DNA of 64,000 bases from Tillandsia leiboldiana (GCA_029204045.2 CM055061.1:40014977-40078976), one strand, 5' to 3'; shown: positions 9,549-20,280, counted from the stretch's first letter. Translations and numbers: made by a program. Notes: generated from the letters alone by a model not told the origin.

Positions 9549-11963
9549 TGTAGTAACCACCCTTTTTAATTGTATTTCGGAATTTTATTAATTATGTACC
9601 TCCTTTAGTGGTCTGGCGGGTAGGTTAATAATTCACTTTTTCTGGGCAGACCGTCGGGGCTCGCGGGTATTTTTAGGCGATAGAGCTCACGAAACGGAGA
9701 ACGGTGGCGCGATCGGATTTGAATTCTGACCCCGGGATCTCCCAGAATAAATTTCCGAAGTTTACTAGCGGTTGTGGGGACATCAAAAAGGTGGTCGGGT
9801 GATTAGCACGCTTTTCGAGGTAGACTTGGACTCTGGTTCACACCCGATCTTTAAGGGGTGAGTTTGGGGGCTAGGGCTTATTTTCCCACTTCTCATCGCA
9901 TTCGTGTCATGCTTTAAGGTTTTTCTGAGAAGAGCGAGAGGAACCCCAACCCTCCTCCTACCTTCTTCCCACCATCCGACAGCGGGCGCGAAGGAACGAG
10001 GCGACGAGAACGGGATGATCCTCTCCCTTCCTCCTCCCTTACCGGTGAAACCAAGGTGCGAAGGTTGGTGATTTTTATTATAAATTAATTTAGGTTTCTT
10101 TTTCGGTTCATCACCAATTGGTTGGGGAAGAGGGAGACGGGGGTGCTCACGGTCGGCAGCACCCGCCGCCGCCACGGGGCGCCGGATGCGCGCGCGGAGC
10201 GCACCCGCAGGCAGGGCAGCGCGCCGCGCGGGCCTAGCGCCGCGCGGGGCCACCGGCTGGCGGGGCGCCAGCGCGGGGCCTGGCGCCGTGCGGGGCCGCC
10301 CGCGCTTGCGGGCAGAGCGACCGCGCGGGCCGGGCGCCGCGCGAGGCCGCCGCTGGCAGGGTGCCCGCGCGGGGCCTGGCGCCCCGCTGGGCCGCCCGCG
10401 CTTGCGGGCAGAGCACCCGCGTGGGCTAGGCGCCGCGCGGGGCCGCCGCTGGCAGGGTGCCCATGCGGGCCTGGCGCCGCACGGGGCCATGCACACACGC
10501 GGACAGCGCAGCGGCGCGGGGTCACCTCCGCCATTGTTTCTGACCCGGGCCGCCACCGCCGCCGCCGTCGGATCCGAGGGCCCCGATCCACGACGGAATC
10601 GGACAGTATACTTTTCCTTTAATTGTGTTTTGTGGGTACTGACTTCTCCCAGGGGGGACTGTGTAGGTTCGGGGAGCGCGCCGAGACGTGGAGGAACCGA
10701 GCGTTGATCATTGCGCAACGAGAAAAGGTGGGTTTTCATTCGGGACTTAGTGTGGGGCTTTTCGAAAGAATGTAGACAATTTCCAATTTATCCGTTTAAC
10801 TGTGCTAATGTTGATAGTCTTTATGGTTCTTGCTATTGAGTTATACATTGTGTACTTGGTTACTATGCTCGAGGCTGCGGCACGCGCACCCGCGGTTTGG
10901 CCACCGCAAAGGGTGCGCTTTTCCGAAAAAGTGGTCTATGACCCATGTAAACCCACGAGGTGACGTAGTGGGGGCCCCCGTAGGTGGGGGGTTTTGAGGC
11001 GCCAAGGTGTGAGCGGTGCGACCCGTCGGGGTAGGTGCTCGACGTGGTTTACCGAGGTAGGTGCTCGGTTGGGTTGCCGTGGCAGGTGCCCGGATTAGGT
11101 TATGCAGGGGTTCGAGATTTATTTCCCTCTTGGGATGTTGGTTGCTCCGGATAGTCTTACGGTTGGACTTACTACTTTTCCCTCCTTTCCTTATTATTAT
11201 CGAGTCGCTGACTTCCCACTCCGTGACAGGTTCTTTCAGGGGTGAGAGCTAGGCGACGGTGAGGCCGAGACAGGAGCTTTTGGGTCCATGGAGGCCCTAG
11301 ACTGTATTTTCTTCTTTACTTCGCATTTCATTTGCTATTGTAGTCTACTGTGTGGTTCTCGATACCCTCGTGGGGTCGGTGTGGATGTCGGTACTTTACT
11401 CTCTAGTTATGAGGATGTTGAGTTCTATTTCCTTTCTCTGTTTGGCCGTTTTCAAAGGAAAAAAAAAAGGAAAAAGAAAAAGAATTGCGAAAATCGTTTT
11501 TAAAAATCTGGGTGTCGTGTGGGCACTATTTTCAAAACCTTGTGGATTTATGAATTTCGAAAACGGATTTCAAAACCTGAGTGTCGTGTGGACACTGTTT
11601 TAAAAACTCTGTGGATTTATGGTTTTCGAAACTGTTTTAGAAATCTGGGTGCCGAGTGGGCACCACTTTCAAAACTGTGGATTTATCCTTTCAAGTTGAT
11701 CGGCTCCGAGAATTGTTCAGTTCTGTATGTGTATGTGTTTGAAAACTGTTGTGATTGAATAAACTACTATGATTGGATGTTGTATTAGCCGCGACGCCGT
11801 GCATATACAGAGGAGACTCTGTCCGTTTGCAGGGTGAATCTGTGTATGCGGCGGGTTCCGGCACGCACCGGGGAGGAATGAATTTCAAAAAAATTTATAT
11901 GCAAAACAAATCCCTATTTTTCTGTTGACTGTTTTCGCTGAACGAAACCCCCGGGGCATGACA
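9549..11963 (+). repeat. 3' LTR of the gypsy element
   Basis: It is 2415 bp, TGTAGTAACCACC to GGCATGACA. It shows the uninterrupted target of TRIM T1 and retains a 38-bp segment missing from the 5' LTR. GC-rich tandem repeats of about 96 bp cover roughly 10150-10495. AAG-rich and simple A/T tracts near 11460-11500 match those at 3960-4000. The right TSD ATATT (11964-11968) is followed directly by the copia coding sequence. Confidence 0.93.
10150..10495 (+). repeat. GC-rich tandem repeats in the gypsy 3' LTR
   Basis: Repeats are spaced about 96 bp, with GCTTGCGGGCAGAGC at about 10302 and about 10399, plus diverged units upstream. There are more units than in the 5' LTR, which accounts for roughly 100 bp of the LTR length difference. 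Confidence 0.75.
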
Positions 11964-11968
11964 ATATT

Positions 11969-12280
11969 GTAGTGACACATGCTTGTAAGGAGGCTATCTG
12001 GCTAAAAAGACTTTTAAGAGAATTGAAAGTGAAGCAAGATGTGGTGGGAGTGAATTGTGATAGTAAAAGTGCAATACACTTGGCGAATAATACGACGTTT
12101 CACTCTTGGACGAAACACATTGATATTCGTTATCACTTCGTGAGAGATGTGGTGGATGAGGGTTTTATCTCATTATTGAAAATTCACACAGATGCGAATC
12201 CAGTGGATATTTTAACGAAGCCGGTGACTCGAGAGAAGTTCAATTGGAGCATGACTTCTCTCGGTCTTGGAGCTACGTGA
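11969..12280 (+). pseudogene. Copia pol fragment: C-terminal RNase H
   Basis: This resumes the frame broken at 1612, VVTHACKEAIWLKRLLRELK, and carries the copia RNase H signatures NCDSKSAIHLANNTTFHSWTKHIDIRYHFVR (split here for description) and VDILTKPV, ending ATGCTACGTGA-like at TGA 12278. The segment itself is free of stops. It belongs to the same gene as 2-1612 and is not independently functional. Its position proves that the gypsy element inserted within a codon-contiguous copia gene. Confidence 0.92.
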
Positions 12281-12353
12281 GGAGAGTGGGAATTTGGCAA
12301 GATCTCCAATTTGGTATTTTATGAAATTCGGCACATGTTTTTAAGTTGAGAAT

Positions 12354-12666
12354 TGTTGGATTATGTAAAATCATGTTTCGAGTCGATATCACGGTACTCA
12401 ACTCCGCGATGGGTTGAATATGTTGGATTTGATCCTAATTTGATCCCAATTTTGTTCCTAAATATTTTTTTTGAGGAAATTTTGTTCCTAAATATTGGGG
12501 ATGATTTAGGAATATTTTAAAGTAAATCTGAGACTCGGATGGATGGTGGAGATCGTTTCCTATTAGAATTAGGTTTTTAGAGTTATATTAACTCTTGTGA
12601 TTCATCTTTTATTTTTTAGAGCTTCATTGAAAAAAACTCTAATCGAGATGAAAAATGTGGAGAGCC
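12354..12666 (+). repeat. Copia 3' LTR, left part (probable)
   Basis: The post-pol sequence AAGTTGAGAAT (purine-biased) precedes TGTTGGATTATG, a typical copia LTR start. A second possible start, TGTTGGATTTGATCC, lies near 12421. The LTR is cut at 12666 by TRIM T2 and resumes at 57732. The 5' LTR is outside the window, so the boundary cannot be verified here. Confidence 0.5.
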
Positions 12667-13511
12667 TGTAACGACCCGGTCCACTAGCAATAATAACTCG
12701 TTGGGCTCAAACCACAACCCAAAATGCTTAAGCCCAGTTATTATTACTAGTGTTCATGTCTCTTATAAATCCAATCACAATTCCATCCACATCCGATGTG
12801 GGTGTGATGACCCGGATGTCCGCGAAGGTCTTACTGTGTGAATTGTGGCTTCTGGAGGCCTATGATGTGTGTTGGAGATGGTTGCACGCAAATCAGACCT
12901 CAGATTTGAACCCAGCGTGAAATTTGGATTAAGAATACCTATTCGGAAGCCTTCGACAAATTCTAGAAGTGGAATTTCGCAAAACGGACATCGGATTTGG
13001 ACTCAGCGCGCGAAAACGATGCAAATGGACTACTTACTTGTATTTTTCGGAGCCCGGATGCCAAAACACGGATTTTGAGGCAAGATTTTATAGTTCCAGC
13101 AGGCCAGGGCAGCGCCGGCGGCGACGGGCAGCGGCGGAGCGCGGCGGTGGGGGCGCGGGCAGGCGCGTGCGCGGCGGCAGGCAAGGCGGTCCAAGGGTTT
13201 TGGCGTGCACCGGGACCAGCCAACGGCGGGCGTGCCATGTGTCGCGCGCTGATTGGGCGGTCAACGCACGCGCGACAGCACGCCGGGCGCGGCATACCGT
13301 GGACCCCGCCAGGCCACGAGTCGCCCACCCATTGGCGGGCGCAGCGACCCGGCTGGGCCGCCGTGAACTGCGGCCCACGGTTTCCCCCGTGGACAGCATC
13401 GCCACGCGGCGCGCCGCGATTGGCTAGCGCGCGTGCGCCGGGCGCGCAGGGCCCGGAGCGGGTGACATGGCGCGCCGAGAAGGATTCGGGCGCGCACAGT
13501 GTTGGGCTTGG

Positions 13512-13581
13512 GCCGGATTCGGGCGCCCGAATCCGGCGCCCGAATCAGAACCCCTTCCTTGGTAGGCTTGGGCTATAAATA
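13512..13581 (+). promoter_or_regulatory. Element A core promoter: 26-bp palindrome plus TATA box
   Basis: A perfect inverted repeat at 13512-13537, core GATTCGGGCGCCCGAATC, precedes TATAAATA (13574-13581) by 36 bp. Elements B and C have a shorter version (CGGGCGCCCG) at a similar distance from their TATA boxes. Confidence 0.75.
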
Positions 13582-15798
13582 GCCCCCTTTCTTGAGCCTT
13601 TGGACCTTTTTCCTAAGCCCTTTTGCGACTGAGCCCCTAAGTGAAGTTGTTCCTCTTCTTGTGCTGCATCTTCAGAAGGAGTTTCAGAATTTTTGGAAGG
13701 CGTGGCATTGACCACTTCGGCATCTTGGCGCAGTGCGATGTTTCTTCTTCTGTAGCCCATTTCCGTCGTGTTTCGGTCCACGAGGTTCATAGAGCTACTC
13801 CGACGGAAATTTTGGACGATTTTCATGGCGTCGGTTTCACGAGAGGTAGATCTCCGTTTTTCGTGTTTTCCGTTCCTCTCAGTTTTGGGTTTTTATTGGG
13901 GTTTCTGGAACATCTTTGAACCCCTTTTCTGCTGGTGATTTTTCTGGACAGTGGAGGCTTGTCGGATTTTTATCTATGCACTCGGGTATCGAATTTCGAC
14001 ATGTGAGGACTCGATCGACATCTACTCTTCGCGAGGATCGCCGTCGTATTTTTATTCGAATTTTTGGAGATTTTCTCGCTGGTGGTATTTAAGCATTTTC
14101 AGGACTGATTTTTTAGCAGTTTGTAAACTTGGAATTTTGTGTTGATTGTAATGTTTGGACTATATGTCTTTGTACCCAGGAGGTGTCTTTGGGTGTTTTG
14201 GGACCCATTGGAATTGTGGAAATCCAAGGATTGTCCCCGTTCAGTTTAAGCCTATTTTTGGATCTTGGTTAACGCGCGCTTCAGGTGGGTTGCTTCGTCT
14301 CCAAAATCGGTGGACTATTCATTAATTCTATCGTGTAGTAAATCATACATGATTGTTAGATGTGTTAGGAAGCATGTTAGATATAGAGAGGATGTTCTCG
14401 CGTTGTTATCATGATCATGTTGATGTATGCTTCCTATCTGTCTTAACTTAAGTACCACTATTGGAACTTGACCTAGCACCCTGTCATATGTTGCATGTGT
14501 AACCAGACCAGTAGAAAACCCTCATTTGGGCTAGGTTTATTTATGCTTTAGACATCCACACATTCTACTCCATTCCTGGACATAGTGTTTTCCTCGCCCA
14601 GGTAGTGGGCTGAGTGGTTGGGATTTCTTTTAGTGTGGGATGCATGTTACACTCGTGCTTGGAGGCAGAGTGGAGTCCGGTAGATGTAGCTGGTATTATA
14701 TCTGTGGCGGGGGCCGTTTGGGTAAACGGTGGTCCCGAGATATCTGTTTCTCTGTTTTATGTGTCGCCACTGTGTTCGCAGCATTGGTGTGTTAGTGATA
14801 GCAGGACCTTGAACCCGGAACCTTTTTGGACACACATGACTTTAGTCCACCAATATTTTTATTCCAAACATCGAAGGGTCGCCGGAGTCTGTTCTTGTCT
14901 GATTGGACGAAGGCATTAGCCCTTCGAGGTTTGGGAATAAACTTGTTTTCTAACTGTTTTTCCTAAAAGAACTAAAAATTATTACAAATAGGTTTTTCTC
15001 AAATTAAAATGGTTTTCAGTAATAAATGTCACCTTTTTCCTGTAAACTTCATCACTCGAGAGGATTCGAGTGGTCTGGGTTCTAAGGGCTGCCTTTTTCT
15101 TTGGGTCGAGAACAACGAGAGGCTATGCCTAGAGGCTGTTCTTGTTTGATTTGGGTTGTAGGTTCTAGTCTTTCGGGGTTCCCGGACCTTCATTGTTGTC
15201 AGCTGTGAAGTATATCCTGTTAGTGAGTTTGCATGTTGGGTTGATGTCCTGTTGTGGGAGTCATCGGGTTGACCGTGGTCCCGGCTGTCGAGTATTTCCA
15301 GCCAGTGAGTTAGAGATGTGATTTGGATACTGTCGATCTTGTTGATCGTGGATTTGGACTATAGCCTGCATGAGCCATATTGAGCTCGACAGAGATGCGC
15401 GGATATTTTCCTCGGTGGGGTCGCGCCCCTCGAGTGCCGCTCCGGAGCTGGGCCTGTTACTTTGCTATCGCGACTTGTCGACGCAGTCCCTCTGGCTGGG
15501 CTAGTTTTGGCAGTCACGGACACCCTACGTAAGTCCAGTCCTTCGTGGATGTAATGGCAGTAGGTGGGTGCAGGTTTGACTGGCCCCTATGTGGCAGTCA
15601 CTGTGATTGGTTTGATTGAGTACTTGGGTTAGAGTCGATGCATCATTTTCATCTGTATCACCCTTTGAGCATTGTAGATAGAGGCATGATAGCTGTAGAC
15701 TCTTTCCAGCTTATCTTTTCATTATTACAGTTTTCCTATTATCTTAATTCTCTAGTAGACTTACTGGGCAGATCGTCGGGCTTGGTAGCGATACCCAC

Positions 15799-15826
15799 TG
15801 AGAACTACTGTGGGATGTAGTTCTCA
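15799..15826 (+). promoter_or_regulatory. Conserved leader hairpin, element A 5' LTR copy
   Basis: TGAGAACTAC and GTAGTTCTCA form a perfect 10-bp stem with loop TGTGGGAT. A second small hairpin, ACACC-CGCTGT-GGTGT, follows at 15826-15841. The same pair is found in LTRs of A2, B and C. Confidence 0.7.
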
Positions 15827-16244
15827 CACCCGCTGTGGTGTCTTTCCCCAGGGACCCTTTCACCAGTTCCTGCTGCTCCAGTTGCTGATCCTTTTGTTGC
15901 TGATCGAGGTGAGGGAGTCGCGAGCTAGTTCCCTACCCGTCCTTGGAGTATAGCGGTACCCCTTTTTGGAGCTTAGTAGTACAGTTTGCTGGATTTTAGT
16001 AGTTAGTTACTTTTGAGAGTTTTATTTTGAGAGACTTTTGTCATGAGGTTCAGACTTGTACTATTTGACAGTTGTATTATTTCTTATTTCAGTAGTTTAC
16101 TTTTCAGCTCTGATATCTGTATAGCTATAGTATCATTCTTTTTGCAGGTTAGACGCTACGCCTATACGGGGCTTCCCATATGGGCGGCGGATCTGTTGGC
16201 GGGCTCGGGTCGCAGTTTCGACCCCGGGGCTTGACAGATTAGAC

Positions 16245-16255
16245 TGGTATCAGAG
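16245..16255 (+). promoter_or_regulatory. Primer-binding site of element A
   Basis: TGGTATCAGAG starts 8 bases after the LTR end at 16236, complementary to initiator tRNA-Met. Confidence 0.9.
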
Positions 16256-16533
16256 TTTAGGTTGTAGGTCATTATGGACTTAGAAACCCTAGGCATGTGG
16301 ATGGATCTTAGAATGACTACGTGAGAGTCGTGACTTATAGCGAGAGTCCTGATATAGTTTTATACCTCTCCCAACGGACGGGATGAGTGATTAGCATGTT
16401 TATTCTCCTAAGTGATTATGTTGGCTGCAGACAACATAATGCTGTGGAATGGATGACATGTTTTAGACTTTCGCTGGATTGGGTCAAGTTTTTGTTCTGT
16501 CCTGATGTTTGGATGTTATCGCAGGTGAGCACG

Positions 16534-17994
16534 ATGCCTTCCCGACGCAGGATGCGGACGCGTTCTCAGCCTTCTTCCTCCGATAAGCTTGAGCAGGAGG
16601 AGTCAGAGCAGGGCCAGCAGAGAGAGGTACAGGAGCTTCGGGCTCAGATGGCCCAGATGTCGGAGGCTATCCGACGTTAGGAGGAGGCTTCCCGACGCCA
16701 GGAGGAAGCCATGGACCGGATGATGCATATGTTTGAGCAGAGGGCGCAGCCAGTTGTAGCACCCCCGGAGAGTTCCCCCGCACCATCTTCGTCGGCCGTG
16801 GCACCCCCAGTTGTACCAGCGGCACCGGCAGCCCCTATTGCGCCGATTGCCAGCAGACAACCGTCTGGGATGGCAGGACAGTTGACCCCTGCAGAGCAGC
16901 GAGAGGTTGTAGAGTGCTTGATGAGGTTCCGCCAGCTCAACCCTCCTCGTTTCTCTGGGCAGAGTTTGGAGCCGTGGGAGGCAGAGTCATGGATCATAGC
17001 GATGGAGCGACTCTTTGAGACTCTTTTTATCGAGGAGAGGTTTCAGATTTTTCTGGCAACAAATTTTCTAGAGTACAATGCCGAGGCATGGTGGCGGCAA
17101 GTTCGACCTGTTGGTCCGCCTGGGACACAGTTGCTCACTTGGGCGGAGTTCCGCAACTTACTTCTTAGAGCCTTCTTTCCGGAGAGTGTTAGGCAGAGGT
17201 TAGAGGAGGAGTTGAAGAATCTCCGACAGGGAGACCGTACCGTGCAAGCGTACATCGCAGACTTCAACCGGTTGTTGGCCAGTGTACCACACGCGGCCAG
17301 GGACGAGGCGCATCGGATCTATATGTTTGAGCGAGGTTTGCGCCGGGATATTTATCAGTTTGTCCGTTCGCACAGGCTGCAGACTCTGGATGCCTCGATG
17401 GAGCAGGCCCTTTATGTGGAACAAGGGAATGTTGTGATTACTGAGCAGGACACGACCCTAGGTGGGAGTTCGGGCATGAAGCGCCCAGTGCCTGAGGACG
17501 GGGGACAGACGAGTAGGCAGGAGCCGCCGAGACCTCCACGATTTCACCCTGAGGATCGTGGGTTTCGGAGGCGCCAGAGATCTGGTGGACCCCCGCAACA
17601 GCCGCAGTATCTGCAGTCTCAGCAGCAGTATCCCCGACAGCAGCAGTATCAGCATCAGCGACAGGATCGGTGCGTTATCTGTGGCGGGCCCCATTTACCG
17701 TCACAGTGTGATCAGAGACAGGGGCGGTGCTTCCTATGTGGAGAGTTAGGACATTTTCGAGCAGTTTGCCCCCGAGCCATTTTGTCGGTGCTACCTATCG
17801 CTACAGCACCTCCCTTGCCTGTTCAAGAAGCGGAAGCCCCTCCGATATACCGCCAAGCAGATTAGGCCACGACGTCGAGACAGACGGGGCGACGACCTTC
17901 TGCACCCAGTGGACGGGTTTACGCAGCCCAGGTAGAGAACACCCCAGCAGCGGATCGTGTCGTCGCAGGTATGATTTTATTTACAGCCAGCTGA
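16534..17994 (+). pseudogene. Gag of element A (two nonsense mutations)
   Basis: ATG 16534 opens MPSRRRMRTRSQPSSSD, a Glu/Gln-rich coiled-coil segment with QEEA repeats. A retrotransposon Gag domain (PWEAESWI..., AWWRQVRPVGPPGTQ, FFPESVRQRLEEEL) follows. Two Cys-rich knuckles come next: CVICGGPHLPSQC (from 17671) and CFLCGELGHFRAVC (from 17728). Gag would package genomic RNA in cytoplasmic particles. TAG at 16678 replaces a Gln codon in the coiled coil, and TAG at 17863 replaces a Trp that element C still has. The frame ends at TGA 17992, just after the sequence VVAGMIL that normally opens the gypsy protease. Protease, RT, RNase H and integrase are absent. Intact length would be about 486 residues. 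Confidence 0.9.
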
Positions 17995-18807
17995 GCTTGA
18001 GCATTTCGGTACCGCCGTTTTTTTTTTTTTCCCTGTATGTGTTAGTAGAGCATTTGCATCTTCGCATGGATAAGAGATAGGATTATTGCTACATGTATTG
18101 GTGCTTTAGATTCTCGGAAGGATCCTACGAGTAGAGGAGGTTGTGGAGCTCGATCACTAGGCAGTTGAAACTTGGGATTATACCGACAGGTGTGATAGTT
18201 TGGTGGCAGCTCCAAGACTCTGACCGAGCACACAGGATGGACTGGCTGGCGCAATATGCAACAACTGATTGTGGAATGAGAATAGTGACCCTTCCGCGAG
18301 TTGGACAGAGGGAGTTCATTTTCACTGGTTGCCGAAGTACCCTTCCTACAGCGTTGGATTCAGCGGCTTTGGACAGACGCCACCTTTAGAGCGTAGGTGA
18401 CGATTAGGACTAGAGGTTGTGTTCCTAGAGGTCACGGTTAGATCGTAGCTTTCATTATTGTAGCCACAGCAGGAACGACTTCAACACTTCTCTCCCCTTT
18501 TTCTTGCCTTTATGCTGAAACTTACGAACGGGACGAAAACTTCGAAAGACTACTCCAAAAATGGAGACAGTGCCCGAACCTGTTCTTGTTTGATTGGGGC
18601 GAGGGCACCGGCCTTTCGGAATTTTTGGACTTTTCGTTATTTTCGGTTGCTTTCCAAATTGAGAGTTGGAGTTGATGACGTTCCTGATGGTGGGGCCTTT
18701 ACCTTTCTTGTTTGGATGTGTTGGCGTACTTCGAGTAGATTTGGACGAGTTGGTTTTGGTGGTGCGTTTTAGTTTCGGGGACGAAACTTTCTTTTAGTGG
18801 GGGAAGA
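17995..18807 (+). other. Pol-less 3' internal region of element A, with protease remnant, hairpin and PPT
   Basis: A short fragment around 18228-18340 reads HRMDWLAQYATTDCGMR, then REFIFTGCRS. This matches the (G)MDWL stretch at the C-terminal end of gypsy proteases and is the only recognisable pol scrap. AGTTTCG-GGGA-CGAAACT (18771-18788) is a 7-bp hairpin. The PPT AGTGGGGGAAGA (18796-18807) abuts LTR-A2. A CTGTTCTTGTTTGATT motif lies at 18580-18595. No other coding signal is seen. Confidence 0.75.
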
Positions 18808-19827
18808 TGTGATGACCCGGATCTCCGCGAAGGTCTTACAGTGTGAATTGTGGCTTCTGGAGGCCTATGATGTGTGTTGGAGATGCTTGCGCGCAAATCA
18901 GACCTCAGATTTGAACCCAGCACGAAATTTGGATTAAGAGTACCTATCCGGATGCCTTCGACAAATTCTAGAAGTGGAATTTGGCGAAAAGGACATCGGA
19001 TTTGGACTTAGCGCGCGAAAATGATGAAAATGGACTACTTGTATTTTTCAGAGCCCCGATGCCAAAACACGAATTTCGAGGCAAGATTTTACTGTTCCGG
19101 CAGGCCAGGGCAGCGCCGGCGGCGACGGGCAGCGGCGGAGCGCGGCGGCGGGGGCGCGGGCAGGCGCGTACGCGGCGGCGGGCATGGCGGTCCACGGGTT
19201 TTGGCGTGCACCGGGACCAGCCAACGGTGGGCGTGCCACATGTCGCGCGCTGATTGGGCGGTCAACGCACGCGCGATAGCACGCCGGGCGCGACGCACCG
19301 TGGACCCCGCCAGGCCACGTGTTGCCCACCCATTGGCGGGCGCAGCGAACCGGCTGGGCCGCCGTGAACCGCGGCCCACGGTTCCTGCCGTGGACCGCGT
19401 CGCTACGCGGCGCGCCGCGATTGGCGGGCGAGCGTGCGCCGGGCGAGCGGGGCGCGAAGCGGGTGATGTGGCGCGCCGAGAAGGATTCGGGCGCGCACAG
19501 TGTTGGGCTTGGGCCGGATTCGGGTGCCCGAATCTGGCGCCCGAATCCGAACCCCTTCCTTGGTGGGCATGGGCTATAAATAGCCCCCTTTCTTGAGCCT
19601 TTGGACCTTTTTCCCGAGCCCTTTTGTGACTGAGCCCTCAAGTGAAGTTATTCCTCTTCTTGTGCTGCATCTTCCGAAGGAGTTTCGGAATTTTCGGAAG
19701 GCACAGCATCGACGACGTCGGCATCTTGGCGCAGTGCGACGTTTCTTCTTCTGTGGCCCATTTCCGTCGCGTTTCGGTCCACGAGGTCCGTAGAGCTACT
19801 CCGAAAAAAAAATTTGATGATTTTTGC
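18808..19827 (+). repeat. LTR-A2 segment 1 (3' LTR of A, up to element B)
   Basis: Aligns with 12803 to about 13830 of LTR-A1. The TATA box is at 19575-19582, but the palindrome upstream is degraded (GGGTGCCCG). It ends in TTTGC (19823-19827), the TSD of element B. The LTR continues at 37164. Confidence 0.93.
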
Positions 19828-20280
19828 TGTGAGGACCTGGATATTCCCATGTTTGGATTATTGTTGGATTAGTGTCTTCGGGAGGTGTTTGTGCACGTGT
19901 CGGGCCCAAGTTATTGGATTTCTGGAGTAATTGGAGCATGATTGCTTGCTGGAGGCCCATTGTGGGTGATTGAGGTTTTTGCGCGCTTATTGGAACCAAG
20001 GATTTGACCCGACATGAAAAATGGATCAAGTTTACTTTTCCGGGAATTTTTGGGAAATTTTAGGAGTGGAATTTGGCCGAATCGGACTTCGGATTTGGAT
20101 TCAGCGCGCGAAAACGGTCAAGATGGACTATTTACTTGTATTTTTCGGAGTCCGGATGCGAAAACATGCATTTTGAGGTTTTGGTACTGTTCCGGCGGCC
20201 GGAGAGGCGCCGGCGGCGGCGGCGGGCGGCGGAGCGCGGTAGAGGCGCGCGGTCCACCGCGGAGGCGTGCACCCGGGCGC

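Larger units (their letters stand above)
1613..11963 (+). mobile_element. Near-complete Ty3/gypsy (chromovirus, Tekay/Del-like) LTR retrotransposon
   Basis: The element starts TGTAGTAACC and ends GGCATGACA, between ATATT target-site duplications inside the copia RNase H codons. Its order is 5' LTR (1613-4456), tRNA-Met PBS, Gag-Pol (4681 onward), a PPT-like tract and 3' LTR (9549-11963). The domain order PR-RT-RH-INT is that of Ty3/gypsy. The RT and integrase wording and the PBS resemble the Tekay/Del branch of chromoviruses, but the lineage is assigned by eye. The LTRs differ by point changes (about three in the first 60 bases), a 38-bp indel, a GC-rich tandem-repeat copy difference and the TRIM inserted in the 5' LTR. 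Confidence 0.93.
12803..16236 (+). repeat. LTR-A1 (5' LTR of element A)
   Basis: 3434 bp, TGTGATGACCC to CTTGACA. GC-rich U3 (about 13080-13540), palindrome, TATA box at 13574-13581, then a roughly 2.65-kb leader/U5. The leader includes a donor-like GAGAG/GTAGAT at 13845/13846, hairpin 15799-15826 and an acceptor-like TTCTTTTTGCAG/GTT at 16147/16148. Long frames on both strands in the U3 are composition artefacts. Confidence 0.93.

Noticed and set aside
9783..10739. Arg/Pro/Ala-rich 318-codon minus-strand frame in the gypsy 3' LTR
   Set aside because: Produced by the GC-rich tandem repeats; the 5' LTR does not preserve it.
12421..12666. Alternative copia LTR start at TGTTGGATTTGATCC
   Set aside because: Not excluded, but the purine-biased tract before 12354 makes the earlier start slightly better; the 5' LTR would decide.
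18001..18070. Mini-intron GTATGATTTTATTTACAG after gag of A
   Set aside because: Only about 18 bases, too short for a plant intron; more likely the conserved deletion junction.
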